The position numbers were made by a program, and so were the translations under genes. This document shows, piece after piece, positions 10,264 through 19,805 of a stretch of 64,000 nucleotides of DNA. Each line of letters opens with the position of its first letter. Position 1 is the first letter of the stretch. The DNA comes from Heterostelium album PN500 (lineage: Eukaryota; Evosea; Eumycetozoa; Acytosteliales; Acytosteliaceae), in NCBI RefSeq assembly GCF_000004825.1, contig NW_008805070.1, positions 1,674,001 to 1,738,000 on the forward strand, read 5' to 3'. The notes beneath the pieces are model-generated. The model had not been told where the DNA came from, ran no database searches, and saw nothing but the letters and a program-made list of their open reading frames with translations.

Positions 10264-12984
10264 ATGGATATTAGAGAAAAAAGATGTAATGAGCATAATA
10301 AAACTCATAAATACATATGTTTGTTATGTATGAAGTTTATGTGTCCAATATGTATTTTCGCTCATGGGGCTGAGCAACCAACTCATACAAATAACGTTCA
10401 ACCCATCGAATCAGTAGCACCGGAAATCAAACAGAGTATCTATGATCTTGATAACCAAGCATCTGGTATACCAAAGGTCGAAAGTGATTACAACAGTTAT
10501 TCTTCATTCATACAATCAAAGAGAGAATCAACTTGGAAAGCGATCAAATCATCGACAACCAAATTCAAGGAGCTGTTGGATAGAGAGAATAGGATGTTAC
10601 AGAATTTCAAAGAGTTACAAGAGTATCTAGCTACTGAGGAAAACAAATTTAAGCAATTGATCGATAAGGATAGAGAGATGATAGAGAAGCATATCAATGA
10701 AAGTTTGAATGAATTAAAAGAATTAAACATTACGACCAATATGATGGGTAGAATATTTAAAAGTCAAATGATAGGCAATTCAACTTTATTTAATAGTACA
10801 CCAACAGCAACATTATTAGAACAAATTGCCAGCTCATCAGAAATGAATTCATTTATCAATGAAAAAGAAAACGATCAGATTTTGTTGAACAATGATATCA
10901 AAGAAGTATTACAGGAAAACAATTTATCATCATCATCATCATCATCACAAACACTTTCGGATATTGTTAGTAAATACAATGATCAATTCTATTCGCACAT
11001 TCGTAACAATAATAATAATACTAAAAATGATAACAATATTATCAACTCAGAACCACCAATGCAATCATATAACTTCACAATCAAACTACCCAGTCCCAAT
11101 CCAATAGAACTACCAATCTCAAAAAGTAAATCATCACAATCCATTTTTACATTCAAGTGTTCAAAACATGATGAACCCTTTGATTTTATATGCCATCTAT
11201 GCAATAAGTTAATGTGTTCATTTTGTAAGTCTAATCATATTATAAACAAACCAGGTCATTCCGATCATTGTGAACATATCGATGAAATTAAAGCGTCATT
11301 ATATTATTTATTCAATAATCCCATTTTTATTGAAAGATTAGACAAAAGTGTCCTTTCAATATCTCCTACCACAACAGTATCACAATCGATTTCATCTCTA
11401 TGGGAAACGTTAAAATCATCGACATCAGAATATCAATCATTAATAGCAGCAGAGAATGAGATAAAACAACACTTTGAACTACTACATCAACGTTTGGTAA
11501 TAGAAGAGCACAGACTAAAGAAAATAATCATCGCTGACCAAGATACAATCATAAATCAAATAGATAAAAATATAAATCATTTGAAATTTATTGTTAATAT
11601 TATAAATATATATAATAATTTATTAAATAATAAAAAAGATAATAATATTTATAAATTTAAAAATAAAAATATTGATAGTATATATAATAGTAATGATAAG
11701 TATAGTAATGAATCTATCTTGCTGGTTGGAGATACAACAGAACAATATTCTCCAACAACAATAATGAAATCAATATCGTCATGTTCATCATTAAAATCAT
11801 TCATAGACGAGAATATTCAAACTTTATTCTATCAGGATAAATACAATAATTATTACAATCCCTATGATCATCTAAATCTATTGGAACAAAGCAATTCAGA
11901 TTCAATATTATTGGACTACATTCAAAGATTCTACACACACATCAAATCTTCACAATATATTGATTATTATAAATCATATAATCTATTACTCAAAGAACCA
12001 GATTTCAATCAATGGAGATCAATGATCAAACAATCAATCAAACTTGAAAAGATTGGATCTCCCATAGAACCATCGTTATCATCATATATTTTCACAACAC
12101 ATCAATCAAAAGGAGCAACACTAATCAACTTATCAAACAAAAATACAATCGAACAATTAGAATTGGATTATGATTTTAATAATACGGATTCATCGATTGT
12201 ATCAATTGGTGAATACATATATGTATTTGGTGGTTTGAGCAATCCAAGTAAATGGATGAAATTCTCAATTCGATCGAAATCAGTTGAACATTGCGGTCAA
12301 ATGACTGGAATCGAGGTCGATTATTTTATATCAGTTTGTTATGATGGTCAAGATCATATCTATTTTGTTAATGGTGCTAAAACAAACAATAGAATTGACC
12401 GATTCAACATCAAGACAATGCAATTTGCAAGATATCTTGAATTCTCCGAAAATGATATTTATTCACAAGACACTTTGGAGAAAACATTGCAAAGAAAACA
12501 ATTACATGGTCCACATGCAGCATCAATGATCTTTAATGGTTCTTTGTATTCAGTACCTCACAATAGTAGCATGATAATTCAATTCGATTTAACAAGTAGA
12601 AAGATAACAAGGCATAAAATCCACATTTCAACATACTCAGCATGTCATGACAACAATGGAAATTTCTTCATACACGATCGAGTAAACAAACGATTCATCA
12701 AATACAATGTTAAAAAGAAACAAACATTCACTCTCAATACTATTCCAGCCAAAGATAGTCATGTTTATTTGACATATCACCGAGAATCATCAACTTCTAG
12801 TTATATCTATTCGCTTTCTGGTGCTGAGCACGGGAATTTCAAATATTCGATCGAAGACAACCGATCTGAAACATTCTTTGAAAATGATGATTTTAATAGA
12901 GTTTGGTGTGCATCTACCTCAATTTCAATTCCAATAAATAAAAAAATTATATTTAACTACAACATTTTTTACGCAATAAAATAA
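10264..12984 (+). CDS. fused double B-box / coiled-coil protein with one propeller
   Basis: The ATG at 10264 has a good amoeba context (AAAAATGG); an in-frame ATG at 10240 would add eight residues. The roughly 906-residue product has a first B-box (KRCNEHNKTHKYICLLCMKF...CPIC) and coiled coil. A second complete B-box follows (FKCSKHDEPFDFICHLCNKL...CSFC, near residue 300) with its own coiled coil and Asn/Ser linker. A single propeller then starts at SYIFTTHQSKGATLINL and ends at RVWCASTSIS. The plan reads as two family genes joined head-to-tail after loss of the first propeller. The frame is open throughout, so it is probably functional. The last 17 residues after the usual end come from downstream AT-rich sequence. 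Confidence 0.85.
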   Translation: MDIREKRCNEHNKTHKYICLLCMKFMCPICIFAHGAEQPTHTNNVQPIESVAPEIKQSIYDLDNQASGIPKVESDYNSYSSFIQSKRESTWKAIKSSTTKFKELLDRENRMLQNFKELQEYLATEENKFKQLIDKDREMIEKHINESLNELKELNITTNMMGRIFKSQMIGNSTLFNSTPTATLLEQIASSSEMNSFINEKENDQILLNNDIKEVLQENNLSSSSSSSQTLSDIVSKYNDQFYSHIRNNNNNTKNDNNIINSEPPMQSYNFTIKLPSPNPIELPISKSKSSQSIFTFKCSKHDEPFDFICHLCNKLMCSFCKSNHIINKPGHSDHCEHIDEIKASLYYLFNNPIFIERLDKSVLSISPTTTVSQSISSLWETLKSSTSEYQSLIAAENEIKQHFELLHQRLVIEEHRLKKIIIADQDTIINQIDKNINHLKFIVNIINIYNNLLNNKKDNNIYKFKNKNIDSIYNSNDKYSNESILLVGDTTEQYSPTTIMKSISSCSSLKSFIDENIQTLFYQDKYNNYYNPYDHLNLLEQSNSDSILLDYIQRFYTHIKSSQYIDYYKSYNLLLKEPDFNQWRSMIKQSIKLEKIGSPIEPSLSSYIFTTHQSKGATLINLSNKNTIEQLELDYDFNNTDSSIVSIGEYIYVFGGLSNPSKWMKFSIRSKSVEHCGQMTGIEVDYFISVCYDGQDHIYFVNGAKTNNRIDRFNIKTMQFARYLEFSENDIYSQDTLEKTLQRKQLHGPHAASMIFNGSLYSVPHNSSMIIQFDLTSRKITRHKIHISTYSACHDNNGNFFIHDRVNKRFIKYNVKKKQTFTLNTIPAKDSHVYLTYHRESSTSSYIYSLSGAEHGNFKYSIEDNRSETFFENDDFNRVWCASTSISIPINKKIIFNYNIFYAIK

Positions 12985-13689
12985 AAGAAAAGTTTATTAA
13001 TCCATATGGAAAAGTAAATATATTAGAAATATCATTCTATATTAAATAAAGGTAAATTTGTTTTAAAAACTGAATATACCCCTTTTTTTTAGATCTCAAA
13101 ATTCTTAATCTTTTAAAAATGTGTACTATCCTTTTTGATGGTTTTGAAACATTAGTAAATTCAAATACTTCTATTGATAAGCCAAATCATCGTTGGCAAA
13201 GAGATTTAAGAGGATCAATAATTACTGGATTTTATCTTCGCAAAAAAAAATAATAAAATAACAGCAACCCTAGAAGAAAATCGAATTATGAATAAATAAA
13301 TATTTAATAATCAATCAATTATAAATATCTTTTACATCAAAGTATTATTTATTTCCAAATAACAGTATATTGATCTGGCTCTGCTATCTCGGACAGTAAC
13401 TTCTCTACTACATCCATTCCAACTGATAATATACAACAAATTTCATCTAAACTCTTGTTACCATTTAATCCAATTTTCAAAAAAAATAAAATATCATTTT
13501 TAATAATTTAAATGTAACAAACATTACTCATTTAATATGTTAAAATGAAAGATACATCAAATTCTAGATAGTAATAATAATAATAAAGATGATAACAATA
13601 TAAATAGTATAGATAATATAATAGTAATGATGATAGTAATAATAACAATAATATATTAAAAATCAAAATAAACAACAAACAACAGTTAA
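12985..13689. other. intergenic, short ORF only
   Basis: AT-rich spacer. A frame of about 42 codons from about 13120 (MCTILFDGFETLVNS..., ending in a Lys run) has a protein-like composition but no recognisable homology. It could be a gene remnant. Confidence 0.4.
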
Positions 13690-14275
13690 TTCAACACCAG
13701 TACTGAATACGACTTCTCTGACAGTATCTAATCAATAGATAAATTCCTCTAGTTCAATTGGCAATACACCATCGCTTCACGGTGGTAGTGGTGTGCTGTT
13801 TATATTGAAGGATTCAGAGATTGTTAGGTTGTTCTCGCAGGTACCGAAAGAAACGATAGTCAATTGAATAAAGTCGGTCAGTCAGATGTACCATCTAACG
13901 ATTGACGAGACCATAGAGAAAGTACCAAAGTTAAAGTTACTACACGTCGTCAATGAGTGTATCGGTTTCACTGGTATCGATGACTTTACCGGATGTCTGC
14001 AACCCAGTATCTACCCGGCGTTACTCTCGCTACTCGGCTCGCCAGAGGTGCTCGTCAACCATGCATTCCTGCGCGCCGATCCTGCTGCCGCCGACGAACA
14101 CCGTCTCTCTTTCTACCAACTCCTATCGTCGCACATCAAATGTAGAGGAATTAACTGGTTACTCGACAACTCTGACGATTCAATGAAGTTACAATATTGT
14201 CAATCTTTAAAATTAGATCATACTGAACCAGCAGCAACCTCAACAACAACAACAGCAACAGCAACAACAATACTA
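13690..14275 (+). pseudogene. decayed gene with polyQ segment, unknown family
   Basis: A protein-like frame (LHGGSGVLFILKDSEIVRLF, then QMYHLTIDETIEKV...LLHVVNECIGF) is broken by in-frame stops near 13735 and 13864. It runs to a CAA/CAG repeat that reads as polyglutamine only after a further frame change. The block at 13900-14140 is much richer in G and C than its surroundings, with C-ending codons like those of well-expressed amoeba genes. I do not recognise the domain. The following SAP-like ORF may be its 3' part. Confidence 0.55.
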
Positions 14276-14304
14276 TAAGTAATAAGATAAAAGATGAAAT
14301 AATA

Positions 14305-14724
14305 ATGAGAGGAACAGAGTCGTTTTTGAAGAATGTAAAGGCACCGGTGGTTCGTGCTGTGGCCGAAGGTTTGAAGATTAACAAGGTTGGAAGCAAGGAG
14401 TTGATTATCGATAAGATATTGGAGACTATCTTTAACTTTAGACAGTTGAACAGTGCAGAGAAGGAGGATAGCGATGGTGGATCACCGTTAGAGTTGCCTA
14501 TAATATTGTTGTCGCCACACTCCACACCAGAGACTATGATCGAGGAACAAGAGGAAGAGTCAACACCTTCACCACCACTACCAACAACAGCATCAGCAGT
14601 AACACCATCAACATCATCATCATCATCAACTACCACAACAAAGAAGCTAGACGACTTCAAACTCATCTGGAACCACGAAACCTGGAACTTCCCAACGCCA
14701 TCCCACCTCACTATAAACGAATAA
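14305..14724 (+). pseudogene. SAP-like ORF ending in retroelement-derived sequence
   Basis: This 139-codon frame encodes a SAP-like helix pair near its start (APVVRAVAEGLKIN, VGSKELIIDKIL), the type of motif that binds AT-rich DNA. A Thr/Ser linker follows. The C-terminus KKLDDFKLIW...TWNFPTPSHL also occurs on the minus strand at 15040-15113 as the end of a retroelement ORF. The C-terminus was thus captured from, or lost to, a retroelement tail. It is probably the 3' part of the pseudogene just upstream. An active fusion cannot be excluded. Confidence 0.45.
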
Positions 14725-15113
14725 GAATAAAATCCATTTGAGTATTCTTCAAGATATGAAATTTCTTTCTCAATAGTTTTTAAAATCAGATCTTCCTATA
14801 TTAAACATCTTTGGGATATACTAGGAATCAATCCATTTCAAATTAATGTGATTGGTTTATTTTGAAAGAGTGTCTTTGCAGAATTAGGAATTAAGTCTTT
14901 TGTCCCAGTTGATTGTGTTTTCAAAAATGGAAAAATAATATTGAAATTACAAACAAAATTTTTTTTTTTTTTTTTTTAAAGTATTCTCATATCTTGAAGA
15001 ATACTCAAATGGATTTTATTTTTATTTGTTTATTTGCAGATGAGATGGGATGGCGTTGGAAAGTTCCAGGTTTGGTGGTGCCAGATGAGTTTGAAGTCGT
15101 CTAGCTTCTTCAG
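14641..15113. repeat. inverted pair of retroelement 3' ends (arms about 120 bp)
   Basis: The arm at 14641-14758 (plus) and the arm at about 14995-15113 (minus) carry the same coding tail and 3' untranslated sequence, with many substitutions. The roughly 235-bp centre includes the poly(T) tract at 14961-14977, which is the poly(A) tail of the minus-strand copy. Two copies of one element therefore lie tail to tail. Confidence 0.7.
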
Positions 15114-15483
15114 CCATTTTGATTGATATGCTTGAATGTTTGAGTTGTTTCGACCAAAGTCTTGTTTTGATTTTCTGATTAGTTTGTGGTATTCTAGTTT
15201 AGCTAGTCTGTTAATGTTGTTGGTTGTTGCGTGATAGAAGGTGGTGGGTGTGATGGGGGAGTTGTGTGCGAGTTTGCAGTGAAGGATCCAGACCTGGTGT
15301 AGTACGATAGCAATTACGTTTTGGTGTAGCTCGTTTTTGCTTATCATCTTGAGGATGTCCAACTCCCAGTCGAGAGTTTCCCCTGTAAATTTGTGTAAGA
15401 TCCGTTTTATGATAGGTTTGTAGGTGTTGAGTATTTTGCATTTGAAGAGGTGGCAAACAAAACGTGAAAATGAACGACAATTT
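14961..15483 (-). mobile_element. 5'-truncated L1-like retroelement fragment with poly(A) tail
   Basis: On the minus strand an open frame from about 15480 to 15030 encodes the end of an L1-clade ORF2: CHLFKCKIL zinc-knuckle remnant, GETLDWELDILKM, AIVLHQVWILHCKLAHN, and KKLDDFKLIW...TWNFPTPSHL before the stop. A 3' untranslated region follows with a small stem (AGTATTCT...AGAATACT) and an A-tail (T-run 14961-14977 on the plus strand). Its 5' break lies fewer than 20 bp upstream of the tRNA-Val gene, consistent with a tRNA-associated (TRE-like) element. Confidence 0.7.
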
Positions 15484-15491
15484 CATCAATA

Positions 15492-15565
15492 GTCAGGATG
15501 GTGTAGTTGGTTATCACAAAACCTTAACACGGTTTGGGTCATGGGTTCGATTCCCATTCTTGATA
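15492..15565 (+). tRNA. tRNA-Val (anticodon AAC)
   Basis: The 74 nt fold fully. Acceptor GTCAGGA/TCTTGAT pairs with two G-U wobbles. The D arm is GTG/CAC with the usual Val-type TAGTTGGTTA loop. The anticodon stem AAACC/GGTTT holds loop TTAACAC, anticodon AAC at 15526-15528. The T arm is ATGGG-TTCGATT-CCCAT. Box A (TGGTGTAGTTGG) and box B (GGTTCGATTCC) are canonical. A T5 run at 15570-15574 can terminate Pol III. It is flanked on both sides by retroelement fragments. No intron. Confidence 0.92.
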
Positions 15566-15591
15566 CAAATTTTTAAATCAAAACTACCATA

Positions 15592-15601
15592 ATGCGCGCA
15601 T
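15592..15601. promoter_or_regulatory. GC-rich palindrome downstream of tRNA-Val
   Basis: ATGCGCGCAT, a perfect 10-bp palindrome starting 27 nt after the tRNA 3' end, in AT-rich sequence. Similar palindromes follow the other three tRNA genes of the window. Confidence 0.5.
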
Positions 15602-15641
15602 ACAGAAGAAATTTTTTTGTTTCTACTCAACTTATTAATTA

Positions 15642-16470
15642 CTATAACATTAATAATAATAAGAACCGGAAGACAGTGTTTCGTCCACGCTGGTGTTTGA
15701 TAAGCGATATATAGGTGAAGATACTGTCGTAAGATGTGTAGTCGAATTTGGTTGGTGGTAGAGATAGTTGGAACTGGCCATCAGTTAGTGATGGGATGCC
15801 ATGTTTGATGATCAATAGGTGGTCGTAGATTTGCTTTAGATTGGGTGGTAGACCATCAATCAGAATTGGTTTAGCAGATCTGATCTTGTTGTCAAGATGT
15901 TTGAGATGAACTGCCAATTGGTGCCACAGAGTGTAGCATAGATTGAGATATGGCGAGGTGATAGATCTGCATTGGATTTGAGATAGCCAACTGGCATAAT
16001 AACAAACTTTGGAAGGATCAGAGGATGACAGTAGGAATCTGTTGAATATCCACACGTGTTGGGCATCATTACGAAGTTGGATGTCCCAAATGCGAGATGC
16101 CACCATGTAACCAGGTTGTACAGCTATGGTCTTTTTCATTGTGTTTTTATACTTCTTGGAATCGATGAACGGATTTGAGTTGGACGACCACAGGTACCAA
16201 GACAGTATGTTATCGAGTTTCTTGACTTCCTCATCGGTAAATCTATCGACGTGCCTATTGTAGGTGAGCTTAGAGAGTGTGTAAAGCCAACTATTATTTC
16301 CTCTTCTTCATTTCTTCAATTTCAATTTACCAATTCAATCATCTGTATTCTCATCAACTTAATAATCTATTAAATAACAATAACTAAAATAATTATAATA
16401 ATAATCAAAATAGCAATCAATTTGCAGAATTATGAAAAAGTAAAAACTGTAAAAAAAAAAAAAAAAAAAA
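15642..16470. mobile_element. retroelement insertion with inverted 5' part, downstream of tRNA-Val
   Basis: The minus strand from about 16288 to 15655 encodes the thumb/C-terminal part of an L1-clade reverse transcriptase: LSKLTYNRHVDRFTDEEVKK, NILSWYLWSS, then MKKTIAVQPGYMVASRIWDI and the following domain. At 16286 the orientation switches: 16286-16470 is a plus-strand 3' untranslated region ending in a run of 20 A. The same plus-strand tail recurs at 60914-61093. The simplest reading is one insertion whose 5' portion was inverted during reverse transcription (twin-priming type). It starts about 75-90 bp downstream of the tRNA. Confidence 0.65.
16286..16470 (+). repeat. retroelement 3' tail, copy 1
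   Basis: Begins GCCAACTATTATTTCCTC and ends in TTATGAAAAAGTAAAAACTG plus poly(A). It is nearly identical to 60914-61093, differing by a few substitutions and small indels. Confidence 0.85.
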
Positions 16471-16542
16471 GAAAAACTTGATGGTTTACACCATCCCAAT
16501 ATAAAACTTAATAAATCAATTTTTACTTCTTAAAAAAAAAAA

Positions 16543-17540
16543 TCTATTCTATCCTAACACTACTCTCAACTTATAGCTATAAAAATAGTAATAATAATAA
16601 TAATATTTTATTGACTATTTCTCACGGCCTGTATGAGAATGTATTAATAATATTAAACACGAACTACAGCAAAAATCTGAGAAACAGAGCTATCAAATTA
16701 TCAGACATATATTCATTTATTTGTTTTAGAAAGGAACAAATATATGGGAGTATAGATCTTTGAAAAATGATTAGTATTTATAAAAAAATTGAGACTTTTA
16801 ACTTTTTAAAAAAAAAATAAAAAAAAATAACAAAAATTATTTATTCAATATTTCTGAAGGAATAAAATACTTTTTGTTTTATAGATTTAAATTTATTTTC
16901 TTAAAAATCAATAAATAGGATTAAGATATACCTAGTTGATGACTATTTGATTCAAATTTTTTCATAGAGATTCATAGGGTTTTTGATAGTAACCAGGAGT
17001 CATTTCATATCACCTCTATTAACAATATTTAAGAGCTCTATTGAGTTTAGAATGAATTGCATCTAGTATATATATTTATCTCATGAATACCCAATAATTT
17101 TAAAAGCATTCAGGTCCTGACTGGTTGTTTGTATTTCAAATTTAGTTAAGTATTCATTTTAAGTAAAAACGTAGTTTGTGTTTTCGAATATTGATGACAA
17201 GTGAGATTTCTTGTAAAGTTGTCGAATATATTAAAATTAGTTAAAAGTACTATAATAAAAAATATTTTATTACTTCAGAAATATTGCACAAATTAATTTT
17301 ATCTTTTATTTTTTTTATTTTTTTTTAAATGATAAATGATTCAATTTGTTTTTTAAATATTAATCATTACAAAGATCTATCTAAGAATATATTTCTTACT
17401 TTCTATCTGTCTGATACTATTGATACCTCTGTCCTGTTTCTCAGATTTTTGCTGTAGAAGTTTAATATAAATACCTGCAATTTGTTGACTGATCATGAGT
17501 CAACAAATCTTTTTTGGAAAAAAAAAAAATAAAAAAAAAA
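16543..17540 (+). mobile_element. retroelement 3' end with terminal hairpin, interrupted by a foldback element
   Basis: The segments 16543-16666 and 17457-17540 together match the 3' untranslated region of the element at 51460-52192 (shared words include CTATTCTATCCTAA, TTTCTCACGGCCTGT, AAACACGAACTA). Both end in a perfect 11-bp hairpin (here 17480-17508, ATTTGTTGACT with 7-nt loop) followed by T-rich sequence and poly(A). The match is split by the 788-bp element at 16667-17454. The 5' end is truncated near 16543. Confidence 0.8.
16667..17454. mobile_element. foldback/MITE-like DNA element with TA target duplication
   Basis: Perfect 21-bp terminal inverted repeats (16667-16687 and 17434-17454, starting CAGCAAAAATCT) are flanked by TA on both sides (16665-16666, 17455-17456). 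Comparison with the uninterrupted copy at 52110-52125 shows the insertion split the word CGAACTA with duplication of TA. Inverted homology continues inward imperfectly: TATCA...TATCAGACA just inside the termini, and AATATTTCTGAAG at 16849 against CTTCAGAAATATT near 17275. The arms may be over 200 bp. There is no transposase ORF. TA duplications and CAG ends point to the Tc1/mariner/pogo group; it is non-autonomous. Confidence 0.82.
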
Positions 17541-17713
17541 TAAAGTTGTAACAATCAATTGGTCGTACCACTGCTAGCACCTTGATAAATGCTTACTTTA
17601 ATAATTTGAGACAATTTGTTGAATCAACAAATAGCAAATATAAAGATTTAATACGAATTACAACCAATATTTTCGAGTTGAGTTTATTAAATAAATGATA
17701 AATGAGTGTAAGG

Positions 17714-19392
17714 TTATACTTGAAATAGATTATTTCCACAATATATTCTATTGGCTTGGTCATTTTTCATTATTGATTCCCATTTATCATGTTCAAATGA
17801 ATATCTAAAATTTTGATTCTTTCCTTGGATTGAGTAGATATATATCTTTTGATCATTGGTTTGATGGTAAACTAGATTGTGGTTACTTATCTCCATCTTT
17901 ACTGTCGATCTATCTAATTGTTTAATTTCATTGGTTTCGATATTTATCTGATGAAATCCGGTATCTGATAAAACAAACATATTGCCTCTGCCATCGGTAC
18001 ATGCTGCTCTTTCTCGGGAACGGGGTAGTTTAATTGATATTTCAAATGTTGCCTTGATTTTTATATCGAATTTAAGAATCTTCTGATCAAATGGTATATA
18101 GCTGTAAATGCAGTTGTTGAAATGGAATGTAAAATGATGATATGTTGAACTTGATATTTTGGCAGTTGAATATTCTTCAAATGTTGAATTGATGATGTTG
18201 AATCTGTAGATCAGTAGTTTAGGTCTGTTGAAACCATCCATCAAATAGATATGATTTTTATCATCATAGCAAACCGACACAAAACCACATTCCTTAATAC
18301 CTTTCATTTCGATTTCTTCAAATGTTTGGTTGTCGATTGAATATCTAAAATATGTTTTGACTTTCATTCCACCTCCGAAATTATAGAAATGGTTACCAAC
18401 AATAACACAAGAGTAATAATTAAAATTGGTATAGATAGTGGTAATGTCTTGTTGTGTGAAACGAATATTATTTTGATCGGTTATATCGATAACTGATATT
18501 TTACTATTGGCTGTTGATAAAATATATGGTTTTTTGTTTGACTGCTTCTTTGGTTGTGATACAAGTTTGAATGTAGACTGAAGTTGATTCTTAATTTGAT
18601 TAAGTTGTTCATAATTGGTGTTCAGTCTGTATTGTTGTAGTTGATTGTGTTTTACATTGAAGTGATTGTACGATCGCAATGTATTGTTGTGTTCAAGTAA
18701 AAGATTTAACAATATATGGTCATCATTCTTTGTGTTGGAGTAACGATGATCATAATTCAAATTAAACAATGTATTATTGTTTTGAATGAATTCATCATGA
18801 TTTAAGCATTTTGATATTGATGTTATTATTGTTGATGTTTGATAACTATCGGTTGTATCCAAAGATGATATGGAAGAAGAATATGATGTTGTTGTTGCTT
18901 TTGATTGTGGATTCGGTTGAAAACTATCAGAAATAATCTTGTTTAATTGATGATTCATTAAATTCAATGATCTCATGATTGTTGTTTGACTTTCGATTTG
19001 TTGTTCCAATTGTTCTTTGTTGTCGATGATCGGTTTCTTTAGTTTGTGTTCTTCTAAAACAAGGAATTCATGCAACTCTTTGAATCTATTTGATATCTCA
19101 TCTTCTGTTTGTCGATTTTGTTGATATTCTATGACTGCTGACTTTAGTGAATCGAACGTTGTTTTAATCGTTAACTGAATATCAGAAATGATGGCAGGTT
19201 GCTATTATTATTGTTGTTATTAATGTTTTTGTTATTGATTCTGTTCTTGCTATTGATAAGTTCTGATTTAATTCCATTGACATGATCGAATAGATGATGT
19301 CTATGTCGTGGTACACATTCAGAACATAACAAAACATTGCAATCAAAGCAAATGAATTCGAATTCTCTATTATGTTTCGAACAACCGTCCAT
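17714..19392 (-). pseudogene. B-box / coiled-coil / propeller gene with one frameshift
   Basis: The start ATG (19392) follows AGTAATAA and gives MDGCSKHNREFEFICFDCN and a full B-box (CSEC...HRHH). After an Asn run (about 19195-19230) the frame shifts by one base. The second frame (PAIISDIQLTIKTTFDSLKS, then coiled coil ELHEFLVLEEHKLKKPIID) is open to the stop at 17714. Propeller blades include FYNFGGGMKVKTYFRYS, HIYLMDGFNRPKLLIYRFN, RAACTDGRGNMFVLS and the ending RIYCGNNLFQV. The shift sits in an AAC/AAT repeat, a common slippage and assembly-error site. No GT-AG intron fits. Except for this one base the gene would be complete at about 560 residues; it belongs to a different subfamily from the 8246-9982 copy. 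Confidence 0.75.
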
Positions 19393-19805
19393 TTATTACT
19401 AAAATATTTATGCAAACAAACTAACTATAAAAAAGTAAAAAAATTTGTTGAACTTTTTGACAATGAAGAAAGTCACACATTTTATAATTAAGAGATTATC
19501 ATATAGTTACTTATTAAAATATGATTTAAATCGTATTTGACTCTGCGCCATCTTTAACAACATTTACATTGAAATTTGACCAAAATAGTTTTGTTTTCGT
19601 TTCAATTCAATATTTTCAAACGAAAATCGTAAAAATAAACAAAAACTGCAAGGAATCAGAATGAAGAAAGCCATTCATTCTTTAATAATTACTCTACACT
19701 GTTTTGTTTTAGATTATAAAAATACAATTTAAATAAGTTAGGTTCTTATTTTTGTTATTGTTGTTTTTTTTTGTTGTTGTTGTTGCTGTTATTTATATAT
19801 TATTA
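19393..19805. other. intergenic between B-box gene and WDR83 3' end
   Basis: No gene. This is the upstream region of the B-box gene and the 3' flank of the WD40 gene, with T/G-rich repeats at 19750-19790. Confidence 0.5.

Noticed and set aside
14151-14711. 186-codon minus-strand ORF
   Set aside because: Antisense to the SAP-like ORF and polyQ region; Asp/Val/Leu homopolymer runs come from reversed CAA/CAT repeats.
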